DNA of 40,484 nucleotides from Cyclobacteriaceae bacterium (GTDB lineage: Bacteria; Bacteroidota; Bacteroidia; Cytophagales; Cyclobacteriaceae), in assembly GCA_020436085.1 (NCBI GenBank), contig JAGQYM010000042.1, forward strand, positions 1-40,484. Direction: 5' to 3'. Positions 7,717 to 16,500 of this stretch are shown here, piece after piece (within the stretch, counting starts at the first letter, position 1; each line of letters starts with the position of its first letter). The translations under genes were made by a program, and so were the position numbers. A model generated the notes under the pieces. The model saw only the letters and a program-made list of their open reading frames with translations, did not search any database and was not told the DNA's origin.

Positions 7717-9029
7717 GATGTGCGATTGCGTTTCCAAATGTTCCACATATAAAAAGGAATTCCGGCAAGGAGCATCAAAAACCCCCAGAATACTGACTGT
7801 TCGCCAGACCCGGCTATCGCCCAGATAGAGAATGCAAAGCCACCGGTCGATAAAAATATTGCTCTTGCCCAACCTCCTGTCTTAAGATGCTTTTCCTCAA
7901 ACAACAACATAAGATAAGATGCGGATGAAAAAAGATAAGGAACGAGTACCATTACGGTTGTAAGCAGGACCAGGAATTGAAATTGCTCTACGAGGCCTTT
8001 AGTATAGTTCATGAATACCAGAACTGAAATGAATATGCTTGAGATAACTATACCCAATGCAGGTGCTCCTTTTGAGTTTTTCTTTTCAAAAACATGAGGA
8101 AATAATTTATCCTTCGCGATTGCGAATGGTACCTGACCTTGTATCAATATCCAACCGTTAAGTGCTCCAAACGCTGAGATCACCACTCCTGCGCCTACGA
8201 GGTAATGGGCACCGTTGCCCCAGATGACTTCTGCTGCATCTGCAAAAGGGGTAACAGAAGTTTGAAGTTTGTCAACGGGAACTATTCCCATAACGGAAAT
8301 CGTACTAAGGATATACACCACGATTGTAATCCAAGTTCCGATCATTGTTGCTTTTGAGATAGTTGTTTCAGGATTTTCTACTTCACCCGCTGGAATAGTA
8401 GCACACTCAACGCCTTGAAACGCAAAAATCGTCATAGCCGCTGTGGCTGAAATCGCAGCAAAGTTGGAGACACCACTGATGTTGAAGGGGAAGAAATTAT
8501 CAATGTCAATAAAAAACAATCCTACAAATGCGATTATCGTGAGAGGTACAAGTTTGAGTAGTGTGGTGATCAATTGAACCTTTCCGCCTTCGCGTACGCC
8601 CATTGCGTTAATCCATGTGAGGCCCCAGACTGCACTTAACGCTGTAGCTACTGCTGCTACAGGATTGGTACCTAGAATCGGTATAAACAAACTTAAACCT
8701 CCCACCAAGGATACTGCAATGGTGGCATTCGTAGTCCAGCAAGAAATCCAGTAGCCCCATGCTACGAGAAACCCGGGGAAATCACCAAAACCTTTTCGCG
8801 TGTAAGCATAGGGACCACCATCTCCAAGTGGCATCATCTTGCTGAGTCTCCCAAAAAGAATAGCAAGGAACAAGGCACCGATTGCGGAGAACACCCAACC
8901 CAGCAGACTTATTCCACCATAGCTGGCAAGGGCTGAAGGCATGAGGAAGACACCGGCTCCAATCATGTTGCCCACCACCAGCGAAGTGCTGGTCCAGAGT
9001 CCTATCTTTTTTGTTGGGGTCTGAGTCAT
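7713..9029 (-). CDS. APC antiporter, AdiC-like (arginine/agmatine/ornithine type)
   Basis: A 438-residue inner-membrane transporter with 12 predicted segments and the basic amino acid/polyamine antiporter signature. It has MIGAGVFLMP in TM1 (AdiC has GSGVFLLP), AFQGVECATIPAGEVENPE at TM6 and the following loop, and GWILIQGQVPFAIAKDKLFP at TM8, the segment that carries the gating Trp in AdiC. The match to AdiC/ArcD2-like exchangers is good but does not fix the substrate. It is the first gene of a two-gene operon and overlaps the guanidino-hydrolase start by 4 bases (ATGA), an arrangement that fits import of arginine or agmatine with export of the product. Confidence 0.87.
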   Translation of the reverse strand: MTQTPTKKIGLWTSTSLVVGNMIGAGVFLMPSALASYGGISLLGWVFSAIGALFLAILFGRLSKMMPLGDGGPYAYTRKGFGDFPGFLVAWGYWISCWTTNATIAVSLVGGLSLFIPILGTNPVAAVATALSAVWGLTWINAMGVREGGKVQLITTLLKLVPLTIIAFVGLFFIDIDNFFPFNISGVSNFAAISATAAMTIFAFQGVECATIPAGEVENPETTISKATMIGTWITIVVYILSTISVMGIVPVDKLQTSVTPFADAAEVIWGNGAHYLVGAGVVISAFGALNGWILIQGQVPFAIAKDKLFPHVFEKKNSKGAPALGIVISSIFISVLVFMNYTKGLVEQFQFLVLLTTVMVLVPYLFSSASYLMLLFEEKHLKTGGWARAIFLSTGGFAFSIWAIAGSGEQSVFWGFLMLLAGIPFYMWNIWKRNRTS

Positions 9030-9083
9030 GGGCGAATCGGAAGATACAGAATAGAAATGGATCGCTGACGAGGGTAGTTAAAC

Positions 9084-9977
9084 TTATTTGTTTGTCATGT
9101 ATTTATAAATCAGCTCCGACACATTAGCCATTGCTCTGATGCCTTCTTCTGGATTTTTTAATTCTTTCGAAAGAGTTATCAATACATACTTTCTCCCATC
9201 AGGTAAAAAGACAATCCCTGAATCATGCCGAACTGCGGTGATGCTTCCTGTCTTGTGTGCAACTTTCACATCTGCCGGCAGTTTGGCCGGAATTATTTCG
9301 TTGAACTCCTGATCCGAAAGGATGTCTATCATTTGTTGATCAGCCTCCGGACTGACTGCCTCGCCCTTCGCCAGTTTTTCAAATAATATCATTAGGTCGT
9401 AGGCTGTAGTTGTGTTGCTCATACCAGCTTCATAAGCTTTCTGATCTTCTACACCTCTTAATACCTGGATGTCGTTTGCGCCAAGCCCCTTCATCGTTGA
9501 CATCACATTTTTTGCACCCACATTTTCGATGATGATGTTCGTAGCCAAATTGCTGCTCACGATGATCATTTGATAAACCAAATCATAAATTGCCTTTTTG
9601 GTGCCAACCTGATTATACAATTCAAACTCGCTATCATCATCGGAGGTCAACTGATATGGGCTACCATCAACAATGCTCTTGAATTCGTTAATTACTGTGA
9701 TGGAGTCTTGAAGAGAGAATTTACCCTCAGCAGCTTGTTTATATACTTCGATGAGCACAGGGGTTTTCATCGTGCTTGCTGCATGAAAAGTTTCTTTCTC
9801 GTTGATGAGGAGTTGTTCATTATTGTCTAAGTTTTCGAAGGCGATTCCGAAGGTGCCCTCCACCTTCGCGAGTTCATCGTTGATGGATTCTTTTAGCAAT
9901 TCCAATTTGGATTTCGACTGACAACTTGTTAAGACGATAATAGAAATCAATGAAAGAAGTGTGTAGGTAGTTCTCAT
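9084..9977 (-). CDS. Class A beta-lactamase-like serine hydrolase lipoprotein
   Basis: A 297-residue lipoprotein. The signal MRTTYTLLSLISIIVLTSC ends in a lipobox with Cys19. The serine hydrolase motifs are S68-T-M-K71, SSN in IIVSSNLATN (in place of SDN), and KTG in VAHKTGSI. The omega-loop region reads RGVEDQKAYEAGMSNTTTAYDL: a Glu sits where Glu166 is expected, but the usual Asn170 is not evident, so true beta-lactam hydrolysis is doubtful. Such proteins are usually annotated class A beta-lactamase-related. I chose the ATG at 9977; the longer frame to 10013 would run through the terminator of the upstream gene. Confidence 0.85.
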   Translation of the reverse strand: MRTTYTLLSLISIIVLTSCQSKSKLELLKESINDELAKVEGTFGIAFENLDNNEQLLINEKETFHAASTMKTPVLIEVYKQAAEGKFSLQDSITVINEFKSIVDGSPYQLTSDDDSEFELYNQVGTKKAIYDLVYQMIIVSSNLATNIIIENVGAKNVMSTMKGLGANDIQVLRGVEDQKAYEAGMSNTTTAYDLMILFEKLAKGEAVSPEADQQMIDILSDQEFNEIIPAKLPADVKVAHKTGSITAVRHDSGIVFLPDGRKYVLITLSKELKNPEEGIRAMANVSELIYKYMTNK

Positions 9978-9990
9978 AATCTTAAAGTTA

Positions 9991-10022
9991 AAAAAATCGG
10001 CAGGTGGTTGCACCTGCCGATT
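9991..10022 (-). terminator. Strong rho-independent terminator after the S10 peptidase gene
   Basis: A perfect 12-bp stem (AATCGGCAGGTG with its complement) closes a 4-base loop; the minus strand continues into a run of seven T. The hairpin starts 23 bases past the S10 peptidase stop. It separates that gene from the downstream beta-lactamase-like gene, which therefore probably has its own promoter or depends on read-through. Confidence 0.9.
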
Positions 10023-10044
10023 GACTCTTTACTGCTTAATTACC

Positions 10045-11517
10045 TCAATATTTCGCTGGCTTTCCGTTGGTGGTTGTTTTCTGAATAAACTCACGCACAT
10101 CATCATTTGCTTTGATGAGGTCTTCATTTCTCAAATACATCATATGACCACTTCTGTAACCTTTCCAGCTAAAGCGATCTTTCATTTTTCCGCTAGGGTC
10201 CATCTGCCACATTGAATACTTCGCATCGAAATAGGTACAAGCACCGTCATAGTATCCTGATTGTATCATCACATTGAGGTAAGGATTCTGAGCCATCGCC
10301 TGCCTCAGGTTGTCGCCAGTATGGTCGTTGGTTCTATCCCATGGATGAACCGGACCAAACATGTTGTACTTGATGTCAGTCTTAAATTTCAAATGCTCTC
10401 TCAGGTAATAATTAATGGCTGGGGTAAATGAATGAAGCCATGAGGTGATCTCTGCATTATAATCCGATCTTTCACCCGCATCCATTTTGTCAATACCAAG
10501 ATATCTTGAGTCAAGTCGTCCGATGGTATAGCCTTTTTCGCGCAGCAATTCTTTCCAGAATGCGTTCATGGAAACGTCAAGGTTGTTTTGCAAAATAAAT
10601 TTTTCAGATAGTCCGGAGTACCTTGCCATTTTTCCAGCGACTTCTTTCTTCTTCGCGTCATCTAAAAACCCTCCCATCGCGATTGCGGGGATAAGTTCGT
10701 TGATCGCGTATTGCTCTGCTTCAGGCAACATGGCAGTCAAGTCTTTTTGTTGAAGGTCGCCTGGCAACATTTTGTGAAACCATGCCGCTGCGGCAAAGTA
10801 AGGAAGTCGGTTGGCAGCATCGACAGCGCCATTTCTTTCTATGCCAAGATCAGTAGGTGAAACCAGGATCACCCCATTCAAATACATCCATTGTGCATTT
10901 TGTAGTTCAAGTGCGAGACCGGATACGCGTGTTGTTCCGTAGCTTTCACCAATCAGATACTTGGGAGATTGCCAGCGGTTCTTTCTTGTTACGAATGTAT
11001 TCAGCCACTCTGCCAGATATTTAATGTCAGCGTTTACACCGAAGAATGTTTCTCTTGGTTCATCTTTGTCGAGAACTCGTGAGTAACCTGTGTTGACAGG
11101 ATTGACGTACACGATGTCAGCGATATCCAATACAGAGTTTGGATTTTCTTTAACACCGTAGGGTTGTATTGGATATCCTTCGGGATCAATTTGCAACACA
11201 CGAGGACCGGTATAGGCCACATGCATCCACACGGATGCAGAGCCCGGGCCACCATTGAAGGAAATTAATAACGGACGTGAGGCTCTGTCTTTAATGTCGC
11301 TTCTTTCATAATAAGTATAGTAAAGTGAAGCGATTACTTTTCCTTTGGCATTCCAAACAGGCTGAGTGCCTGTGGTGGCCGTGTAGGGAAAGCGTTTTCC
11401 TTTTACAGTGACTTCGTGAGTAGTGGTTACCGATGTGTCGGCAGGCAAGTGTCGTTCTTGCGCCAGCACAGATAAAACGATTAATTGAATCAGTAATAAT
11501 GGTATAAGTCTTTTCAT
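10045..11517 (-). CDS. Serine carboxypeptidase, peptidase family S10
   Basis: A 490-residue exported peptidase with a signal peptide (MKRLIPLLLIQLIVLSVLAQ). The oxyanion motif FNGGPGSASVW covers residues 87-97, the nucleophile is S192 in GESYGTTR, and the catalytic His lies in GYRSGHMMYL near the C-terminus. The remaining Asp is probably in the QSGYYDGACTYFD segment. Family S10 enzymes remove C-terminal residues from peptides at acidic pH; Bacteroidota have many such exported members for peptide scavenging. The ATG at 11517 gives a clean signal peptide, so I reject the longer start at 11556. The gene stands alone and ends in a strong terminator. Confidence 0.9.
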   Translation of the reverse strand: MKRLIPLLLIQLIVLSVLAQERHLPADTSVTTTHEVTVKGKRFPYTATTGTQPVWNAKGKVIASLYYTYYERSDIKDRASRPLLISFNGGPGSASVWMHVAYTGPRVLQIDPEGYPIQPYGVKENPNSVLDIADIVYVNPVNTGYSRVLDKDEPRETFFGVNADIKYLAEWLNTFVTRKNRWQSPKYLIGESYGTTRVSGLALELQNAQWMYLNGVILVSPTDLGIERNGAVDAANRLPYFAAAAWFHKMLPGDLQQKDLTAMLPEAEQYAINELIPAIAMGGFLDDAKKKEVAGKMARYSGLSEKFILQNNLDVSMNAFWKELLREKGYTIGRLDSRYLGIDKMDAGERSDYNAEITSWLHSFTPAINYYLREHLKFKTDIKYNMFGPVHPWDRTNDHTGDNLRQAMAQNPYLNVMIQSGYYDGACTYFDAKYSMWQMDPSGKMKDRFSWKGYRSGHMMYLRNEDLIKANDDVREFIQKTTTNGKPAKY

Positions 11518-11654
11518 AGCTGTTGAATAGTAGTTAAATGCGCTAATGGGCAACAAAATTAGAGGCTAATTGGCCGCGATCGTCCTTTGTTTTGTTGAAC
11601 GGTATTTTTCCTTTTTGCATACCTTTATTGATATACGCACCCAACTTCATTGAT

Positions 11655-12257
11655 ATGAGATTATTAACGCTTTTAACAATTCTGGGCCTTTTGGCATCAT
11701 GTCAGCCTGCTGGAAGGGATAGCTTTGAAGTCGGTCAAATTAAAACTCCTCAAGGCGAGATTTTGCTTTGGTTGTATGAGAACACGCCTCACCATCGCGA
11801 GAGTTTCATTGAACTGGCCAATGCGGGCTATTGGGATTCGCTCACTTTCAATCGAGTAATTCCAAATTTCGTTGCTCAAGGTGGGTGCCCTGATACACCT
11901 GAGGGATTTAACGATCCTGAATATTTACTCAAACCTGAGTTTGTTCCTTCGCTTCGTCATGAGTATGGTGCCCTGGGAGCCGGTCGGGACGCCAACCCAG
12001 AAAAACTATCTGCTCGTTGTCAGTTTTATATTGTGCAAAACAAAGACGGTGTCCATCGACTGGATGGTGACTATACTGTTTTCGGCAAAGTGATAAAAGG
12101 AATGGATGTTATTGACACTATTGTGAATGTTGAGCGTGACTCCACGGACCAACCACTTATCCCCGTGACACTGGATGTAAATATTGTCAATATGACCAAA
12201 CAGCAGTTGACTGACATAGGGTTTGAAGTACCGACTATCAATTCTGCCAATCAATAG
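11655..12257 (+). CDS. Lipoprotein cyclophilin-type peptidylprolyl isomerase
   Basis: A 200-residue lipoprotein: signal MRLLTLLTILGLLASC with lipid Cys16, then a compact cyclophilin domain. The active-site segment FNRVIPNFVAQGG supplies R67, F72 and Q75, matching Arg55, Phe60 and Gln63 of human cyclophilin A, so catalysis should be intact. ARCQFYIVQNKDGVHRLDGDYTVFGKVIKGMDVID is the conserved core and loop that follow. It should fold proteins in the periplasm or outer membrane. The ATG at 11655 is chosen over the frame start at 11592 because it gives a proper lipoprotein signal. It is divergent from the S10 peptidase gene. No terminator is visible downstream. Confidence 0.9.
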   Translation: MRLLTLLTILGLLASCQPAGRDSFEVGQIKTPQGEILLWLYENTPHHRESFIELANAGYWDSLTFNRVIPNFVAQGGCPDTPEGFNDPEYLLKPEFVPSLRHEYGALGAGRDANPEKLSARCQFYIVQNKDGVHRLDGDYTVFGKVIKGMDVIDTIVNVERDSTDQPLIPVTLDVNIVNMTKQQLTDIGFEVPTINSANQ

Positions 12258-12566
12258 GAATTCGATGACCCAATCTTCGGGATATTACGTAGCCGCAGTT
12301 ACAATTTCTCCTTAACACGCAACAATACAACCCGCCAGCCGATAGAGAATCATCCGCAGTTTGAGTTTACGAGATATCTGCAGGTGATTGGCAAGGTTTT
12401 GGATTTCTTATCTCCTTGAAATTATGTTGAGAACCTCATGATTGTAATTATACAATCCAATATTTCCGGTGAACCTTGGTGTCTACCATTTGTAAAAATC
12501 CTTCTATATAAGGGATTTTCGAGGGAGGCTTATTATTCTAAATTTTCGCGTTAATTTGGGTTAGGA
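12258..12566. other. Intergenic region with a small dyad
   Basis: This 309-bp stretch holds no open frame or RNA gene that I can support. It contains a perfect 7-bp inverted repeat (GATTGTA-ATTA-TACAATC, 12440-12457) that could be an operator. It also has a weaker hairpin with a one-base bulge (AAATCCTT...AAGGGATTT, around 12496-12519) followed by TTTTCG, a possible weak terminator of the cyclophilin gene. Confidence 0.4.
12440..12457. promoter_or_regulatory. Perfect 7-4-7 dyad, possible operator
   Basis: GATTGTA and TACAATC flank a 4-base AT-rich spacer, giving an 18-bp near-palindrome about 110 bases upstream of the NTF2-like gene. It has the size and symmetry of a dimeric repressor site. 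There is no T tract, so it is not a terminator. A single copy in AT-rich DNA could also be chance. Confidence 0.25.
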
Positions 12567-13430
12567 ATGATTAGATTTTTTGCAGGCGTGTGCGTGTTGG
12601 GTGTTGGTGTTTCTCTTGGTTCTTTCAAAGTTGCAGCACAGAAACTGTCGGGTCCGGTTCAGGAAGTGGTAGACGCTGAATTGGCATTTGCCCAGATGTC
12701 ACGGGATAAGAGCACCAAGGAAGCATTTCTCGAGCACCTTTCAGCCGATGGAGTGATCTTCTCCAATGGGGAACCTGTGAATGGTGTTGACGCATGGAAA
12801 AAAAGACCCCCCGGTAATGGCAACTTGTTTTGGTGGCCAGTCTTTGCAGACATCTCTTTGGCTGAAGATATGGGATACACGACAGGTCCCTATCAAATGA
12901 GCAAGGATAAAAACGGTGACCCCTTTGCCTTTGGATACTATTCCACGGTGTGGAAAAAAAATGGGAGTGGCACCTGGAAAGTGGTGGCTGACCTGGGGAT
13001 CAACTTCGAATCGCCTGAAGAAGACAATCACCCGCTTCGAACCGTGCGAAGATCTTCCAGCAAAGGAAAAAAACCATTACAATCAACAAAAGATGGCTTG
13101 ATATTCATCGAGCAATCCTACACCCAATGGCTTAACGAAACAGGAAACTCATTTTTACCTGAGTACTTCTCCCGAGAATGTAGAATCCACCGCTCTGGAA
13201 GTTGGCCCTACACATCCTGGAAAGTGATTGAAAATATTCAGGAGGATCGTCAGTTCTATTTTGAACCGATCGATGCGGATGTTTCAGAATCCGGAGACCT
13301 GGGCTATACCTATGGCCGGGTGAAAATCGAAAGCAGAGATGGCAATATGGAGAAGGCCAGCTACCTGCGCGTGTGGAAACGGGAACCTGACACCAACTGG
13401 AAAATCGTCCTTGACGTAATCGGTAGCTAG
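12567..13430 (+). CDS. Exported protein with two NTF2-like (DUF4440/SnoaL) domains
   Basis: A 287-residue protein with a signal peptide (about residues 1-24, ending VAAQ) and two tandem NTF2-like domains, about residues 30-150 and 175-287. Each repeat follows the same order: an early helix (VVDAELAFAQMS; IFIEQSYTQWL), a short strand with GV or RIHRSG, a SLAEDMGYTTG / VSESGDLGYTYG strand, and a terminal W-x-V-x-x-D strand (WKVVADLG; WKIVLDVIG). NTF2-like proteins bind small molecules or act as isomerases or scaffolds; no catalytic residues are obvious. Internal duplication is the likely origin. The gene is monocistronic as far as I can see. Confidence 0.8.
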   Translation: MIRFFAGVCVLGVGVSLGSFKVAAQKLSGPVQEVVDAELAFAQMSRDKSTKEAFLEHLSADGVIFSNGEPVNGVDAWKKRPPGNGNLFWWPVFADISLAEDMGYTTGPYQMSKDKNGDPFAFGYYSTVWKKNGSGTWKVVADLGINFESPEEDNHPLRTVRRSSSKGKKPLQSTKDGLIFIEQSYTQWLNETGNSFLPEYFSRECRIHRSGSWPYTSWKVIENIQEDRQFYFEPIDADVSESGDLGYTYGRVKIESRDGNMEKASYLRVWKREPDTNWKIVLDVIGS

Positions 13431-13571
13431 CCTCCAGCCCATTATTCGGCTACTCCAAGCCTCCCTTCACCAGTACCCTTGATTTAATTAAACTTTTAAT
13501 TGCTGATCTCAATTCAGCTACGTAATTTCTATTGCTTTCGCCTGAAGGAATACCCTCAACCGGAATTTCCT

Positions 13572-16500
13572 ATGTCGAGTTTTAAAAAAAGCCCATTAAG
13601 ACTTAGTGCAATCGTTTTCCTGGTGCTAATCGGGGCTACAGTCTTTTTTTCCTACCGGACCTTTCAATTTGCCAAATTGAACGAACGAACCCGTGCCCAC
13701 GAGTTATTGGACGTTTCTAAAAACAGGCTACAACAACTTTTGAGCTACAGCACATCAACAACGCAACTCCTATCATTTTTGGTGAGAGAGTACGATGCGG
13801 AGAAGAATTTTGAGATAATCGCCAAAGATGTTTTTGATACACAAAAGTATATCGATGCAATCGAACTTGTACCCAATGGAGTTATCTGTTGTGTTTACCC
13901 TCTAGAGGGTAATGAGGGTGTGATTGGTTATAACATTCTGGAAGACAAGTCCAGAAATATTGAAGCCTTGGAAGCGATTAAAAGGAACGAACTCTACTTT
14001 GCGGGGCCCATTGAACTCCGTCAGGGAGGAATTGGTATTGTTGGAAGGCTACCCATTGTAAGAGACAATAAATTCTGGGGATTTTCTGCTGTGCTGATAA
14101 AATTGGAAACATTGATTGAGGCCACCGGCCTTGATACGATTTCTAGTGCTGACTATTTCTTTGGTATTTCAAAAGTGAACCCTAACAATGGAAGAGAAGA
14201 GTTCTTTTTGTCGGATTCTGTAACGGTCAATTCAGGATATTCAACTGATATGGTCATTCATCATGGCGAGTGGCGATTGTCGGCCACACCGAAAGACCAA
14301 CTACAACCGCTCAAAGCGACTGTTCCGGTCGTCTCTATTGGCTTAATATTGTCTACTCTGGGCTCTTTCCTCGTATGGTCTTTGGTGAGGATGCCCATTT
14401 TACTCTCCGGAAAATTGCAGGAAAGAAGTTTGTCGTTGAGGGAAAGCGAATTGAAATATGTTGACCTCTACAATCAGTCTCCCACGATGCTGTTGTCAGT
14501 TGACTTGCTTGATCAGCGGATCATCGATTGCAACGACACGTTCACCACCGTTATTGGCTACTCAAGGGATGAGATTCTGCAGAAAACAATAAGTGAGTTT
14601 TATCACCCGGACAGCTTGGATGTGGCCAGGGATGCAATGTACGAGTTGTTGGACAAAGGAGTGTCTGAAGCCAGGGAATTCAAAATATTCACACGGCAAG
14701 GTGTGGTACTTTCGGTAATGCAGAACGCTGTCTTGGTTTCGAATGATAAAAGTCAGCAAAGCTATGTTCGGTATAGTTGGCAGGACGTCACATTCAAAAA
14801 GTTGGCAGAGAAAGACCTGGCACAAATCGAGGATAAATTCAGGTTGCTTGCGGAGAACATCAGTCAGGTATTTTACATTCTCAATCTTGAAACGGGAAAA
14901 GTCGAATATATCAGTCCGGCATTCGAAAGGATCTGGGGAGCATCTATTGACAAGGCAGGAGGGTTTTATGATTGGATTGTAGAAGAAGATCGGGACGGAC
15001 TTGAAAAAGCACTTGAGGCGCAGGCGAGGGGTGAATACAGTGAAGTATACTACCGCATTAGAAGACCCCAAGGAGATGTTCGCCATATTTTTTCAAGGGG
15101 TTATCCGATTAAAAACGAATATGGAGAAGGGCAACGAGTGGCAGGCTTCGCTGAGGATGTGACAGAATCCCGGCTCCGCGAACTGGTAATGAACGGTGAG
15201 AAGCGAGTGCTGGAGTTGATTGCAACAGGTGAGCCAATAAAAACTGTCCTGAATACGATTGCTGTTAACTTCGAAAGATTCTCTCCGGGATCAATTTGTT
15301 CAATTCTGTTGCTATCATATGACGGAAAAACTGTGCATCAAGGTACCTCCCCAAGCTTACCAGCTGAATATGTAAAGGCAATTGATGGGTTAGCTATCGG
15401 CCCCAAGGCCGGCTCTTGCGGTACTGCGGCTTATCTTAAAAAGCAAGTGATAGTCTCTGACATTGAGAATGATCCATTGTGGGAAGACTATAAAGTGCTG
15501 GCGCTACCCCTCGGATTGCGTGCCTGTTGGTCAACTCCTATTATTTCCGAAAATGATGTGGTAATGGGGACCTTCGCCATCTACTATAAACAAGTACGTT
15601 CACCAGAAGCTTTAGACTACGAACTCATTGAAAGAGCTTCCAATCAGGCCAAGATTGCACTGGAAAAGGCACGCACAGAAGAGAGCGTAAAGCAAAGCGA
15701 ACAAAAGTTTTCTTCCGCATTTGAATCGAATGTGGTGGGTCTTTCTATAACAGATCTTGATCGCAGAATTGTTGAAGTCAATCAATCACTGGCAACTTTA
15801 CTCGGCAGAGATCCTAAGGAGATGGTAGGTAGGACTTCTGAGGAGGCGGGAATTTTGAGAGTAGACTTCACTGGCAGTCAGTCTGGTCCCGTGCGAAAAT
15901 ACTTGTATGAGAATGGCGAAGTGCGTAATGCTGAGTGTGAAATCGTGATGAGTGACGGTAAGAGAATACCGGTACTATTGTCTATATCAGGAATCAGTAT
16001 TGAAGGCAAGCATCATTGGCTGAGTACTTTCATCGACATATCGGATAGAAAGAAAATTGAAAATGAATTAGTAGAGAGCGAAAACCATGTCCGTGCAATT
16101 ATTGAAACCGAGCCCGAGTGTATCATGGAGTTGGATGCGAAGGGCAATATTTTAAGTATAAACCCTGCTGGTGTTAAGATGATTGAAGCCGATGTTTTGG
16201 AGAGGGTAGAAGGACTATTCTTTTTAAATATAGTAGAGGCTGAATATCGAAGCGAATTCAAGAAGATAATCGAAAATGTCTTTAATGGGGAGTCAGTTTC
16301 GTTTGAGTATAAGATATCAGGACTTAACGGAACCGTTCGATGGGTGGAGATGAACGCAGTTCCTCTCAAAGATTCGCGTGGACAAATTATCTCACTGCTT
16401 GGAATCACCAGAGACGTTACCGGCAGAAAGCTTGCTGAAGAAGACATGCTGCTAAGTAAGGCTGCGCTAGAATTGGCAGAAGAGTATGCCAATCTTGGCA

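Noticed and set aside
7717-7872. 52-residue N-terminal extension of the ADI/DDAH-family hydrolase.
   Set aside because: It lies inside the upstream permease gene in another frame; the ATG at 7716 with ATGA overlap fits the family N-terminus.
9978-10013. Longer start for the class A beta-lactamase-like protein.
   Set aside because: It would place the start inside the S10 peptidase terminator and mask the lipoprotein signal.
12551-12558. TTAATTTG as a -7 box for the NTF2-like gene.
   Set aside because: It is 8 bases before the ATG and has no -33 box at the right distance.
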